A stretch of 64,000 bases of DNA, taken from Berberis thunbergii. Lineage: Eukaryota > Streptophyta > Magnoliopsida > Ranunculales > Berberidaceae. The stretch lies in NCBI GenBank assembly GCA_003290165.1, contig QNQO01000590.1, positions 372,001 to 436,000 on the forward strand, given 5' to 3'. Positions 1-10,259 of this stretch are shown piece after piece. The notes under the pieces were generated by a model. That model ran no database searches and was not told the DNA's origin. It saw nothing but the letters and a program-made list of their open reading frames with translations. Every line of letters begins with the position of its first letter. Positions within the stretch are counted from its first letter, which is position 1. The position numbers were made by a program, and so were the translations under genes.

Positions 1-1507
1 ATTGGAAGGTGCTCAAAGCAGAAATATCAGATGATTCTGATATACAACATCTGAAACAGTCAGTGTTGCAAGGGGCGGCTAGACCGGGATTTGTTGTAAT
101 TAATGATCTTTTGCACTACAAAAATCGGTTGGTTATTCCTTAGACTTCTTCTCTCATTCCCATTCTTTTCAAAGAATTTCATGAATCGGCAGTTGGGGGG
201 CACTCAGGTGAGACAAAAACCTACCAGAGAATTGCCAAAGAATTATATTGGGTGGGGATGAAGGATTATATCAGGAAGCGGGTTAGTGAGTGCGACGTTT
301 GTCAGCGTAACAAGACCATGGCCACTACTCCAGCCGGCCTTCTTCAGCCCATTCCTCTTCCTACGCAGATTTGGGACGAAGTCACCATGGACTTCATTGA
401 AGGATTGCCATGCATGTTCAGGGTCAGTTGATGCAATTTTGGTCGTAGTTGACCGTCTTAGCAAGTATGCGCATTTTGTTGGCCTGAAACATCCCTACAC
501 AGCTGAGAGGGTAGGTTCAATATTTTCCAAGGAAATTATTAGGCTCCATGGGACACCGATTTCTATAATATCAGATAGGGATAAAATCTTCCTCAGTCAT
601 TTCTGGCGGGAATTATTTCGGGTTCAAGGAACGAAGTTGAAACATAGCACGGCGTATCATCCTCAAACAGACGGTCAGTCGGAAGTCTTGAACCGCTGTT
701 TGGAAACTTATCTCAGATGTTTTACTTCGGAGAGGCCAAAACAATGGTATAAATGGTTGCCTTGGGCTGAATTTTGGGTATAACACGTCAACGCACTCGG
801 CGACGGGATACACTCCTTTCAAGATTCTCTATGGCAGGGATCTGCCACCTCTAATCAGGTATGTCACTGGTACTACGCATGTATCTTTGGTAGAACAACT
901 CTTATTAGACAAGGACAGTGTCCTAGAATCACTAAAGATGCACTTGTTGAGGGCGCAACAACGTATGAAAAAACAGGCCGATAGGTCTCGAAGGGATGAG
1001 TTGTTTGTGGTGGGTGATCGGGTGTTTTTGAAGATTCGGCCTTATCGGCATAAATCACTGGCAAGTCGGGTTAATCAAAAGCTCTCTGCTAGTTTTTATG
1101 GTCCTTTTGAGGTTTTGGCAAGGGTAGGAGCGGTTGCTTACAAAATGGCTTTACCTCCTTCCTCTCGCATCCACCCTGTTTTTCATGTTTCACAATTATG
1201 GCGCGCGAAGGGACCTTGTTCCCAACTATTTCCTCTTCCTCCTCAACTCAGCGATGAATTTGAAATGTTAGTTCAACCTGAATCACTCTTAGATGTGCGT
1301 CATAGGGACAAAAATACGCCTGAGGTTTTAATCAAGTGGCATGGGTTACCTGCCTATGAAGCTACTTGGGAGGATTTCCATATGTTCATAAATCAATTTC
1401 CTTCTTTTCACCTTGAGGACAAGGTGAGTAATTGGGGCGGGGGTATTGATAAACCTCCTGTCAGATATACTTATACAAGAAAGAGATATAAATCAATAAA
1501 CCAGTGA
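1..1507 (+). pseudogene. Decayed Ty3/gypsy chromovirus integrase and chromodomain region
   Basis: The three forward frames together encode the C-terminal part of a plant Ty3/gypsy polyprotein. In order there is a zinc-binding integrase N-terminus (VGGHSGETK, then CDVCQRNK, about 190-320), a DDE integrase core (TMDFIEGLP near 385; SDRDKIF near 570; DGQSEVLNR near 670), a C-terminal DNA-binding segment, and a chromodomain-like end (EVLIKWHGLPAYEATWEDF, about 1320-1380). The copy is dead. It has an in-frame stop near 140 and frame changes near 415 and near 780, so no intact polyprotein exists. Gag, protease and reverse transcriptase lie outside the window or are lost. The chromodomain places it among chromoviruses; I cannot fix the clade. 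Confidence 0.9.
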
Positions 1508-1965
1508 GTGGCTTTGAAGAATGCAAGTGCTATATGAATGCAAGTGCTATAGTGGCTTTGAAGAAGGAAAGTGTTATATTCTGCAAGTTGGACGGCAAGT
1601 AGTGCTATATTCTGCAAGTTGGACTGCAAGTCTGGATGGTTAGGCAGTTCAGGGGGTTAGTAAGCCAGTTGCTGTATTGTTGCTATACCAAGTTGCAGTG
1701 TTGTATTGTTGCTATATTCAGAATTATAAAGGCTATTAGGAACTCTTATAAATAGGAGATCAGTAACAGAAATTGGATTCATTCATTCATTCTTCTTTGT
1801 AAACATTTTGTACAAGGGAGCACATTGCGCTCTAAGGAGATTGGCAATCTCAATTTCTGCCTATTACATTCCAGTCTATCCAGACCATTGTAACCTTTAC
1901 ATTTTAATCAAACAATTCTTTCCTTCCCGTGATTCTCTTGTTGAGGCATGATTGCTGAAACTGCA
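1508..1965 (+). repeat. Probable 3' LTR of the chromovirus remnant
   Basis: This stretch follows the polyprotein stop, with a purine-rich tract (GGGGCGGGGG) at about 1434 that could be the polypurine tract. It contains direct repeats of GCAAGTGCTATA-like sequence, a TATA-like motif (TTATAAATAGG near 1746) and a U5-like region. The exact ends and target duplication cannot be set because the 5' LTR is outside the window. Confidence 0.45.
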
Positions 1966-2781
1966 GTATTTCTTCCATTATTTTCTGTGATTGCACTAGT
2001 AGGTTGAGCTTGAACTGTTCCAATTCTGCCAAATATCAAAAGAAAAAGTCAGATCGTATCATGAACCTAACCTTTTTACATGTGTACTTGTGTAGTTTTC
2101 TTATCTAGTGTTTTGGATTACCAAAAGAGGCCTTTGTGTTTGTTTGTTAAAATTTTTCAAGCCAGGTATGTTGAAATCTAAAAAGTGTTGAAATGGGTTT
2201 CCTCTTATTTTGCTCGTCTTTAAACTTGTTGCAATATTTGTTTGTCTTACCTATCATGTGATTGCATGTCTTTAAACTTGTTGCAATATTTGTTTGTCTT
2301 ACCTATCATGTGATTGCATGTTCTACGTGGGTTTTTTGTTTGGAAAACAGTCCTTGGACTGGTGCGTTTTATCTGTTGAATGGTTTTGCAATTCTATTAC
2401 TAAGTAAAGTGTCTTCTCTGGTCTTGCACTTTCACTTCATGGATATTCTCATCTTACATGTTATTTGTAAAAAAGAATACTTCTTTGTTTTCTTTGAACT
2501 TCTGCCCAACTATAGAATAGAATTTGTGATCAAAGATGGGCTGATCAGAGCCTCAAGGTATTGTATTGTCACGCAGACATTTCTTGGGTATGCCATTTGA
2601 CATTGTTGTTTGAGCTAACATTTTCAGAATTGAGGTTGCGTGTCAGTTCTTCCATTTATTTATTCTCGTAGCTTATTTCTTACCCTTTTTGTTTTGTCAA
2701 ATAGCATCTTGCATAAACTGGTAGTGGTTCTCTTGTTTCTTACTCTTTATGTTTAGGATTCTAAAGTGACAGGCATGTTAT
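1966..2781. other. Gene-less stretch, intron-like T-rich sequence
   Basis: I see no convincing gene. The sequence is T-rich and intron-like. It contains a direct repeat of about 50 bases near 2215-2315 (CTTTAAACTTGTTGCAATAT occurs twice). The open frame at 2262-2600 lacks recognisable domains and I treat it as chance. Confidence 0.4.
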
Positions 2782-2955
2782 ATGGAGCTGTTATTGCCAA
2801 GTTTCAGTAGCACTCCAGGTTCGAGATCTTGGGATGATGTTGTTTGCAAAAACACGACTTACAATGATCCTTTTGGAGAGGGGTTTCATAATGCAAAGTT
2901 GATACTTCTTATGAATTTCTTGGATGAATTAAAGGAATCAAGAATGGCAGGTTGA
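2782..2955 (+). other. Possible orphan exon, 57-codon open frame
   Basis: An ATG-initiated frame ends in TGA and reads like coding sequence (for example STPGSRSWDDVV, then NDPFGEGFHNAKL). It is preceded by intron-like T-rich DNA and ends just before the convergent CML gene. I do not recognise the family. It could be the last exon of a gene whose upstream part was replaced by the chromovirus, or chance. Confidence 0.22.
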
Positions 2956-2969
2956 CATGAAAAGAGAAG

Positions 2970-3523
2970 TCAGCACATCATAACTCTAAACTCATCGAAG
3001 CTAAGAACACCATCTCCATCAAGATCAAACGTACAAATAATCGCCTCGCATTCTTGAATTGTCTTGGACTCACCGAGTCTATTCAACATCATTTTCAAGC
3101 TCTTGGGTGTAATACAACCTGACCCAGCCATCTCATACATCCCAAAAGCGTCTCTCAAGTCCATCCTCTTATCCTCCTCTCCATTTGCTTCCATCAACTT
3201 TGCGAAATCATCAAACCCCAGTAGCCCATCTCCATCAGAATCCAAAGATTCAACCACGTTGACTGCCTCTGCAGATGACAGCTCGCCTCCCACAGTTCGC
3301 ATGCAACTCTGTAACTCGCTAGGTGAGATTTTTCCATCACCATCTTCATCAAAGAATCGAAAGAGAGCGTCAAGTTCATCTCGTTTGGGCACCTTGGGGT
3401 CTATTGAAAGAACTGGGTTTTGCTTTTGGGTTTGAATCTGAGTCTGGTTTGTGATTGGGTTCTCTTGGGGGATAGTTTCCTGCGAAGTTTGCTGAAAACA
3501 GAAGAGTCTGTTGAGTTCTCCAT
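2970..3523 (-). pseudogene. CML38/39-like calmodulin-like protein, frameshifted as read
   Basis: This is a calcium sensor of the CML37/38/39 (rgs-CaM-like) group, expected as a small soluble stress-signalling protein. The C-terminal frame (about 3392 down to 2970) has EF-hand loops DEDGDGKISPSE, DSDGDGLLGFDD and [12 protein letters not shown], plus a degenerate third hand around MAGSGCITPKS, and ends FRVMMC. The first ATG downstream of the TATA box is at 3523. It opens a different frame with MENSTDSSVFSKLRRKLSPK, matching the basic N-terminus of CML38 (family knowledge), but that frame hits TAG at 3401-3403 after 40 codons. The C-terminal frame has no ATG before its own upstream stop. The two frames differ by one missing base, probably in the A run at about 3415-3420. 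It is either a recent pseudogene or a sequencing indel. CML genes of this type normally lack introns. Confidence 0.85.
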
Positions 3524-3624
3524 TGTTGTCTCAACTGTAGTTTGCTCTGTAATGTATGTACTTGTGCGTTTTGTGATGGGTTTTGAAAGCTTGAATTCAA
3601 GCTCTAGTGAGAATTGTAAGGTTG

Positions 3625-3632
3625 TATTTATA
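3625..3632 (-). promoter_or_regulatory. TATA box of the CML gene
   Basis: On the minus strand this reads CTATAAATAC, about 105 bases before the ATG at 3523. No other ATG lies between it and that start, which supports the start choice. Confidence 0.55.
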
Positions 3633-3649
3633 GTTTACAAATAATAAAG

Positions 3650-4579
3650 GCGGTTTATCAGATAAGTAAGAGCTGTTAATTTATTTGGGTTTGCGCGTTG
3701 AAGGAAGCTTCGTTGTGGTTTCAGGAGGATGGAAGAGAAGAAGAAAGTGGTGGAGCACCATTAAGACGAAACAGGGGAAGTCGGTTTGCAAAAGTTAATT
3801 AGTTGTAAATATGTAACGTCCCCTCGCAAAGGGTGTACACCCATCCCTCCCTCTCCAGATTAGTGAGGGCGCACATTTCGACACCAATGATGAGATTATG
3901 AGACTGTGCTAGGCACCCAGGACATCTATTCAATGGACAGATATGAAAGCTTGATGACTGTAGGAACACAACAGTCAGTGTGGTTGGGAATGAAATGAAG
4001 GGAAAGAGAAAACAAGCCAAGAGACTTGTTGGAAGCCATACCAAAGAGGATGAGAGAATGCAATCACTTTCTTGTTGGAGATGACCAGTCACATAGATGC
4101 TCTGTTGGATTTGGTGTTGACCTTCTCTTTAGATATGGTTGGAAGGGTCATCTTCAGTTGATCCTGTGTGACAGACTTGCATGCAAAACCCAGTTTATAA
4201 TTGTGGCTGTTGGATGCATTGGTCTCGTTCTTCTTGAAACAGTGTCTTGTGCTTACAGTTCAATGCCTACCACTACGTAATTGTGCTTACAGTTCAATGC
4301 CACCCCGCTATCCCCCGTTTTTTACACTACTACCTCAATTTTTTGTTGTTCCGAACAATGGCAGGTCAGATGGCGATCAAAGAGGGGATGTTGCTGCTTC
4401 TGTTGTTTATAGAGAAGAAAACACAGGAGAAGAAAAAACATGTGGTATAGTATAGGATAGAAAGGCAATGGTGTTAGACAAGTGAGGTGATGATGTCAAA
4501 GAGGAGAATCGGTGATGTAAAACATTCACAGCCTTTAGAAAATCAAATTTTCATTTCTAAACTCAAAACTCAATGAAGT
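3650..4579. other. Gene-less stretch with an unassigned open frame
   Basis: CML promoter, then unassigned DNA. A forward frame at about 4028-4280 contains a hydrophobic stretch (QFIIVAVGCIGLVLLE) but no family I recognise. TGCTTACAGTTCAATGCC is directly repeated at about 4250-4302. I see nothing else supportable. Confidence 0.3.
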
Positions 4580-4776
4580 GTAATTCTTGCTGTCGAGGTT
4601 TTGGGCGAGGAAATGAGCGAGGGGAGGGAGGTGGCGGGGTGGGAGCCGTTCACCTCCCTTGGGATGCGTGTGCGAAAAGTCAACGCACGCATCTCGAAGA
4701 AATTGAACGGCTTCCACCCCTCCACCTCATTTCCCTCGCTGGTTTCCTCGCCCAAAACCTCGACAGCAAGAATTAC
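4580..4776. mobile_element. GC-rich hairpin (foldback) element, copy 1
   Basis: About 197 bp that folds on itself. The outer arms GTAATTCTTGCTGTCGAG and CTCGACAGCAAGAATTAC are exact complements. The inner arms carry GGGCGAGGAAA against TTTCCTCGCCC, GAGCCGTTCA against TGAACGGCTTC, and a GATGCGTG / CACGCATC centre. It belongs to the family at 13865, 14590, 30804, 52488 and 54192, with a relative at 61518. No clear target duplication is visible. Confidence 0.75.
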
Positions 4777-5094
4777 TCCTCAATGAATGATTGTGCATTG
4801 AAGAATGGTGTTGTAACATCTATCCATAACAAAGAATCAACTTAACCATAAAGCCTAATTTGGTATGGTGTAACAAGTTGCAAGTACACTACATACCATG
4901 CTAAGCACCTAAATCTAAGATTTGCATAGTTTTAACCAGGCTTCAAACCAGAAGGGCTGTAGTCTATGATTTTGACAAGCTTCGATGCATTGTACATGGG
5001 GTTGCATATGTTCATACATCCCCTAAATACATATTACAGTACAAAAGTTACAAAAAAATGTAGAATATCTAAAATTTGTGACTTCAACTGGTGC
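4777..5094. other. Gene-less stretch
   Basis: AT-rich DNA downstream of the minus-strand YL1-like gene, presumably partly its 3' UTR. I see no gene or repeat here. Confidence 0.4.
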
Positions 5095-7175
5095 TTAGTA
5101 TCTTCTCCTGTCTTCCTTGTAAGCTCCCTCATCTTCTGAATCCTTCAAGAAACCAAGAAAAGCAAGAAAGCCAAAAAGAAGAATCCACCAGACCAATTTC
5201 CTCCACCACCACCTCCACCACCACCACCATCGCCATCATCACGAGGTGGGAGTCCAGTTCCACCATCATCCAAGTCAGGTGACTTCTCCTTGCCTGAAAT
5301 GCATTAACTTATTAATTCAATAAGATAAACAGTAGGGGGAAAAACTTAAAGTTGATTCTGTTGCAGTTAATACAAAGTTTTCTTCAACAAATCTTCAGTT
5401 GATTCTGAAAAACCAAAAAAAAAAAAAAAACTTGAAGCGAAAAAGATAACTAATGAACATAGGAAGATGCTCATATGATGACAACGTGTTTGCCAGTATT
5501 CGGTACCTAGGTTTCACTCAAATCCATTAGCATGGTGTGTAGAAGGATGTGCCATTTCTACCTCCATTCACAATATCCTTTGTGTGTTTAGTTGAAAGAA
5601 GAACACACCATGGATGAGAAAATACTAGAAAGATAAAAGGAAAAAAATCATAAGAGCTTGAGATTGAAGATAACCATGTCCTTCCATGGTTAAAAAAAAG
5701 ATTAACCTCCCTGTGAGGTGCTCTTTTCGTGATTTTGAAAGAGAAAACATGAACTCAACTCTCCCTTTTTCTTTCCTTTTCTCTCATCTCCATACTCATT
5801 TCTTCCACCATTTTCCATGGATTTTGAAATTATTGGATTGAGTGTTAACTAATTTAAAACAAAGGATTCAATACAATTATGACAAGTGGACCTCCCAAAA
5901 GCCTCAAGATTAAAGTGTAGAGAGAGAGAGAGAATATGGAGCGCCTGAGGTTGAAGATGACCACCCACCCCTAAAAAAGTTACCTTCAAATTTGGGAGAG
6001 AAAATAAGATTGAACTTCATCTTCAACCTCAAACTCTATTTCATTGTGTTCCCTGGAATATTATTCTTTAGAATAGGTATAGCTGTCAGCTATTATGTGA
6101 ACATTCAAAATATGTCATTACCTTGAACTGGAGCAATTGTGATTGTCGATGACTCGCGCGTAACAGTTTGAGTTTGTTCAGCTCCACATCTTGCAGTCTG
6201 CATGAAACCGGAAAGTTGTCTAAAATTAGCCAAAAATTTTCTACTGACGTAAAGGATGTGTTAAGCATTACAAAATTTAGATTTAGAATTAAAATATGTG
6301 AACGAGGTGCCATTGATATTCTAAATGCATTCAATGGCACAGTAAGTAAAAATGAGATTGCCAAGCAGTGACATAGTTGAGTGAAAATAAGGAACTCGAC
6401 TCACCAAAGCAGAAGCACAGATCACAGCTCTCCCCCTTGAATGATTGGTAAGGAGAATTGGTTTTCTGGTTTGACAATGCTGACCATGCAAACTGGGGAG
6501 TGCCAACTGAGATCGTTTAAGTCCAATCCTGGCTACACTGTGAGTTTCTGTCTTGTCTGCATAAAGAAAACAGTCAAATAAGAAAGAGAAATGTGCAACA
6601 ACGAAGAGTTTTTCAAATGAAACTTAGGAAATCAACCACAGAAGGGATAGGATTCAGAAAGGAACCATGTAAAAACAAGGATGTGACAATACAGAGTGAC
6701 AAAGGAATTTACGATCTTTCGGAAATTTGAAGATTTTTGGTTTTTAAGTCAACCATAAAATCCAATTTATCAGTTTCCGTATCCTAAAACCAAGTTGGAG
6801 AAAACAGAATAAACTCCCCTGGTCCCCGGGTAACCAAGCCAGGTGAAGGAGAGCAGTGAAAGAAAACTCTCCCACATATGTCATCATCAGGATTTCTCTT
6901 TTCTTTGTTCTAACTTCTAACATATATTTACTCTAATATGGAGAGGAGGCCAATACAAATGAGCCCTTCCACCTTGAACTACACTTTTAAAATCCTTCAA
7001 ATTAATATGTTTACTCGAATCGATGAAAAGATAATAATAACAAAAAATGATGGAAGAAAACTCATTGCTCTCCGTTAACACTTATTAACTGCAATGCAAT
7101 AGAAGATGTGGACGTACCTAGAGGTCTCTCAGCTGAGACAGCGAGCCTAGGCATCACAGCTGTCAACGAAGTCAT
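5095..7175 (-). CDS. YELLOW LEAF 1-like chloroplast protein, 4 exons, C-terminal frameshift
   Basis: Exons are 7118-7175, 6405-6556, 6122-6197 and 5095-5293. All introns are GT-AG and phases agree up to the last exon. It reads as a plastid-targeted protein: MTSLTAVMPRLAVSAERPL starts a Ser/Ala/Arg-rich transit peptide. A conserved-looking middle (EQTQTVTRESSTITIAP) follows, then an Asp-rich stretch, a poly-glycine run, NWSGGFFF and a short hydrophobic helix, so probably a small membrane-attached chloroplast protein. I recall this layout from proteins named YELLOW LEAF 1, linked to chlorophyll and chloroplast ATP synthase function; the name is moderately secure. After FFFLAFLLFL the frame reads VS and stops at 5145. 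One base earlier, the frame gives GFLKDSEDEGAYKEDRRRY and stops at 5095. One base appears missing at the CC of 5153-5154. Confidence 0.65.
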
Positions 7176-8815
7176 CTTGCTAAGACGGGAGAAACACCCT
7201 GCAAAGACCAATTGCTCAGTATTAGATTTATAATCATGCACGATAAATATTTTTTTAAGACAAAGGTATATCGGGGATATACACAAATATCTGGGTTATT
7301 TATGTGGTGACTAGTCACCGATTAATTGGCGATTTAGTGTAAATCGAGGATAGACCGATCTGAACTAGGTATTTAGTCGTTGGGTTTAGCGGTCACTGAT
7401 TAATTGGTGAGTCGCTGATTAATCAGTGAGTCACAAAAAAAATTGATGAGAAATTGATATTGTTCTGTTGGGTGGAGGTTGACATCCTATTGGGTGGTGG
7501 TGGTTGTTGTTCTATAATGTGTGATATTTTGGACATGATTACATAACTTGCTCTATGATAACTCTTGTTGCTCTATAATACTTGTCTTATTAATCTTTCT
7601 CGTCAAGATATGTTTTATTTATTATAATTTATATTAGTAATTGTATAAAAATGTATAACTTGAAAAAGTACACCGATTAAATCCGCTTAATCTTAAATCG
7701 GTCCTGGACTGTTAAGGGCCCGTTGTCCGCATTTACTACATAGACAACTATACAACATATATCAAAGACAAACTTCCAATTCATTTGCATACATGGGTAT
7801 ACTATGGAAATAGTGGCGTCCCCATCAGTCTAAATGTTATGAGACCAAGCATCTCCCCATCACTCCAACTATTTTGAGATCAAACATCCAAGAATTATGA
7901 CCTTGAAGTAACATGCGGGGAACTACCCTCCTGAAAGTAGTGACCTTGTTTGCATAACTTAGTGACTGCAGTGAAGTAGTACGAAGGTACTCATAATGGA
8001 AGGTGTCTTTGCATCAACCCAACACCCCCTTTTTTAGGGAGAGCTAATGTATGTAGGTAATTCTACTACTTTATATAAAATATTTACATAATTATTAGTC
8101 AATGTTGTTAAAGGCTGAAAAACATAACTTAGGTGACTTGACCCAAATCTACTAAAGCAAAGTGAAGTGAACGAGCTAGGTGACAAAAAAACACACAAGT
8201 CACCCAGATTAATGATTCATTAAAGAACATAAACTAATAAGAAGAAACAGAAATTTAGCTACTCTTCTAGCAACTAGGTCAGCCTGTCCATTTGATTGGT
8301 TCCCTCATTCAAAACAGTGCCTGAGACTTCCATCTCACATGGCTCCTTAGTGATAATAGATGCCGTGACACCTGATCAGGTTAGTAGTTATTTTTCTTGG
8401 TTGGAAAAACCACGGTTCACTTTTTCAGCTAGCTTTGGCTACTGCATGTAGGACATACAAAAACAAGAAAATAAAGGAGAAGACAACATCAGAAGAGGCG
8501 GAGAATAAATCAATAAACAAGAGCGCGTTATTCAAATAGCTGAGGCCAAAGAGGAGCTTCTTGACTCAAGCTCAGTTGAGGGCTTGGAAGTTTGCTCTGA
8601 GCATATATGATTTTTTTGTTGGACTTGTGCCATTTGGGGTTACGTTTTGGTGTTAGTTGAATTCAGCAGAGATGCTCTTGAGAGTTGAAGGGATGAAGAT
8701 CATCTCATCGGTCCTAGAAAGACAAGGTTCCTTGGGGTTGGCTTCCTTTCATAGTCTCAAAAACACATCGAGGCTACGCCTTGAGGCACCCTCAGTGAGA
8801 TTCCTTGGTAACAAC
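7176..8815. other. Gene-less stretch with decayed repeats
   Basis: Promoter side of the YL1-like gene followed by transposon debris. At about 7300-7740 a short motif (GATTAATTGG and variants such as GATTAATCAG) recurs around CGATTAAATCCG, looking like a decayed TIR element. At 8720-8807 there is GGCTACGCCTTGAGGCACC-like sequence that continues beyond the hAT insertion at 10260, so an older repeat was interrupted. No gene was found. Confidence 0.45.
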
Positions 8816-10251
8816 CAAGGATGCACCGACTCTTCGGAAAACCTTCGTATCACGCGTCAAATGCGTATCGGACACGGATTCGCGCCCAACACACGCTGGA
8901 CACGGGGTCAATGGTCAAAATTCGTTGACTGAGTTGGACACGGCATGGATACGGCCCGGACACGGTCCAGACTCGGCCAGACATGGTCCGGACACGATCC
9001 AGACACGGTCAAAATTCTCTGACTTTAAATTTTGCAAATAAATCAAAATCAAATCGATCCTCCTCCCACAGAGCCAAAGGCAAACCCAAACCCTAACCCT
9101 AACCTAAACAGAGAATCGATCATTCAGTTCACACAGAGAATCGATCCTTCACACAGAGAACAGAGAATCGAGAGACAGAGGTAGAGAGAAAGAACTCAGA
9201 ATCCATCGATCGATTTCGACTGACAATTCTTGAGATCGATTTTGATTTTCGACAGAGAGGAGGTAGAGAAATCGGTTTCGACATAGAGGGATAGATTGAT
9301 CGACAGGATCTATGGCGTCCTCATCAACACCAGGTACCTTCAATCGATCGATTTCGATTTTTTTTTCCTGCTATTTTCTCTGTTATTTTTTTCTGCGATT
9401 TCTTCGATCGATCGATCGATTCCTGAGATTGATTTCTGAGATCGATTAGGCTGCGATTTCGTTTTTTCTGCTATTTTCTCTGTTATTTTTTTCTACGATT
9501 TCTTCGATCAATCGGCTACGATTTCTTTTTTTCCTGCGATTCCTTTTTGCGATTTCCTGAGATCGATCCTGTGATTTGTATTTCGTATCTTTTTTTTTCT
9601 GTGATTCCTTTTTTTTTCCTGCGAATTCCTGCCATTCCTTTTTTTTTTTTTGCTGTTTTTTCTCTTTTCTTTTTCTGCATATATATGAAAGCATGCATGA
9701 AATACTTCAAATAAATACACCATATTTGAGCTTGCACCTATTGGTTGAAAACTAAATAAGAAATTAAAACTGGTTTTAGGCCAAGGAACTGGAGATGATC
9801 TTTGGAAGCATGTGACAATAATAAGAAGACCAAGTGAAGGTGGGGGAAACCTTAGATGGAGGTGCAACTTTTGTCAGAAAGAGTATACGGGATCTCTTAT
9901 TAGAAATTAAAACTGAGTTTAGGCCAAGGAACTGGTGAGTTTTTGAAATTATCAATTTACATTTTATTTACATTATCAAGTTAATGAAATTATATTGCTT
10001 ATGCTTTATGAGTATGACTTGTGCAGTTGATCTTGATTTTATGATGCATTTGTAAATTTGAATGAATGAATTTGAATGTTTGGATTATTTAATAGTATTA
10101 TTAATTTATTTATGATTTTATGTTCTTATGAGTTACAAAAAAAATATATTAAAAAATTAAGTTTGACCGTGTCGCTGAGTTGCCGAGTCCTATTTTTTTG
10201 AAAATTGTCGAGTCGCCATGTCGTATTTGTGTCTGAGTCCGAGCATCCTTG
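8816..10251 (+). mobile_element. Non-autonomous hAT transposon with exact 8-bp target duplication
   Basis: The element begins CAAGGATGCACCGACTC and ends GAGTCCGAGCATCCTTG, giving imperfect terminal inverted repeats with exact 9-bp tips. It is flanked by GTAACAAC at 8808-8815 and again at 10252-10259. An 8-bp duplication is the hAT hallmark. The left subterminal zone carries many GGACACGG-like repeats, typical transposase-binding clutter. It is 1,436 bp long, too short for a full hAT transposase. Inside are a transposase-like 5' exon and half a BED finger (separate entry), so it looks like an internal-deletion derivative. It also holds a CCCTAACCCTAACC stretch near 9093. Confidence 0.92.
9312..9910 (+). 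pseudogene. hAT transposase N-terminal remnant with half a BED zinc finger
   Basis: Exon 1 (9312-9333, MASSSTP) and exon 2 (9780-9910) join in phase across a GT-AG intron to give 50 residues. The segment GTGDDLWKHVTIIRRPSEGG and then RWRCNFCQKEYTGS is the start of a BED-type zinc finger: the aromatic DLWKHV and the C-x2-C pair are present, but the histidine half is missing because a TAA follows. A repeat of the exon-2 acceptor region (AGGCCAAGGAACTGG) lies about 140 bp downstream at 9918-9932, suggesting the deletion arose around a short duplication. It is not functional as a transposase. Confidence 0.75.
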
Positions 10252-10259
10252 GTAACAAC

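Noticed and set aside
3376..3600. Minus-strand frame overlapping the CML N-terminus
   Set aside because: It starts at TTG, not ATG, and a third frame gives the recognisable CML38-like N-terminus from the first ATG at 3523.
4026..4450. Overlapping forward frames with a hydrophobic segment
   Set aside because: No family recognised, no splice or promoter support, and the overlapping frames contain small repeats. Left as unassigned intergenic DNA.
9089..9108. Telomere-like CCCTAACCCTAACC stretch
   Set aside because: Only two to three units, inside the hAT element and next to its leader-like sequence; too short to be an interstitial telomere.
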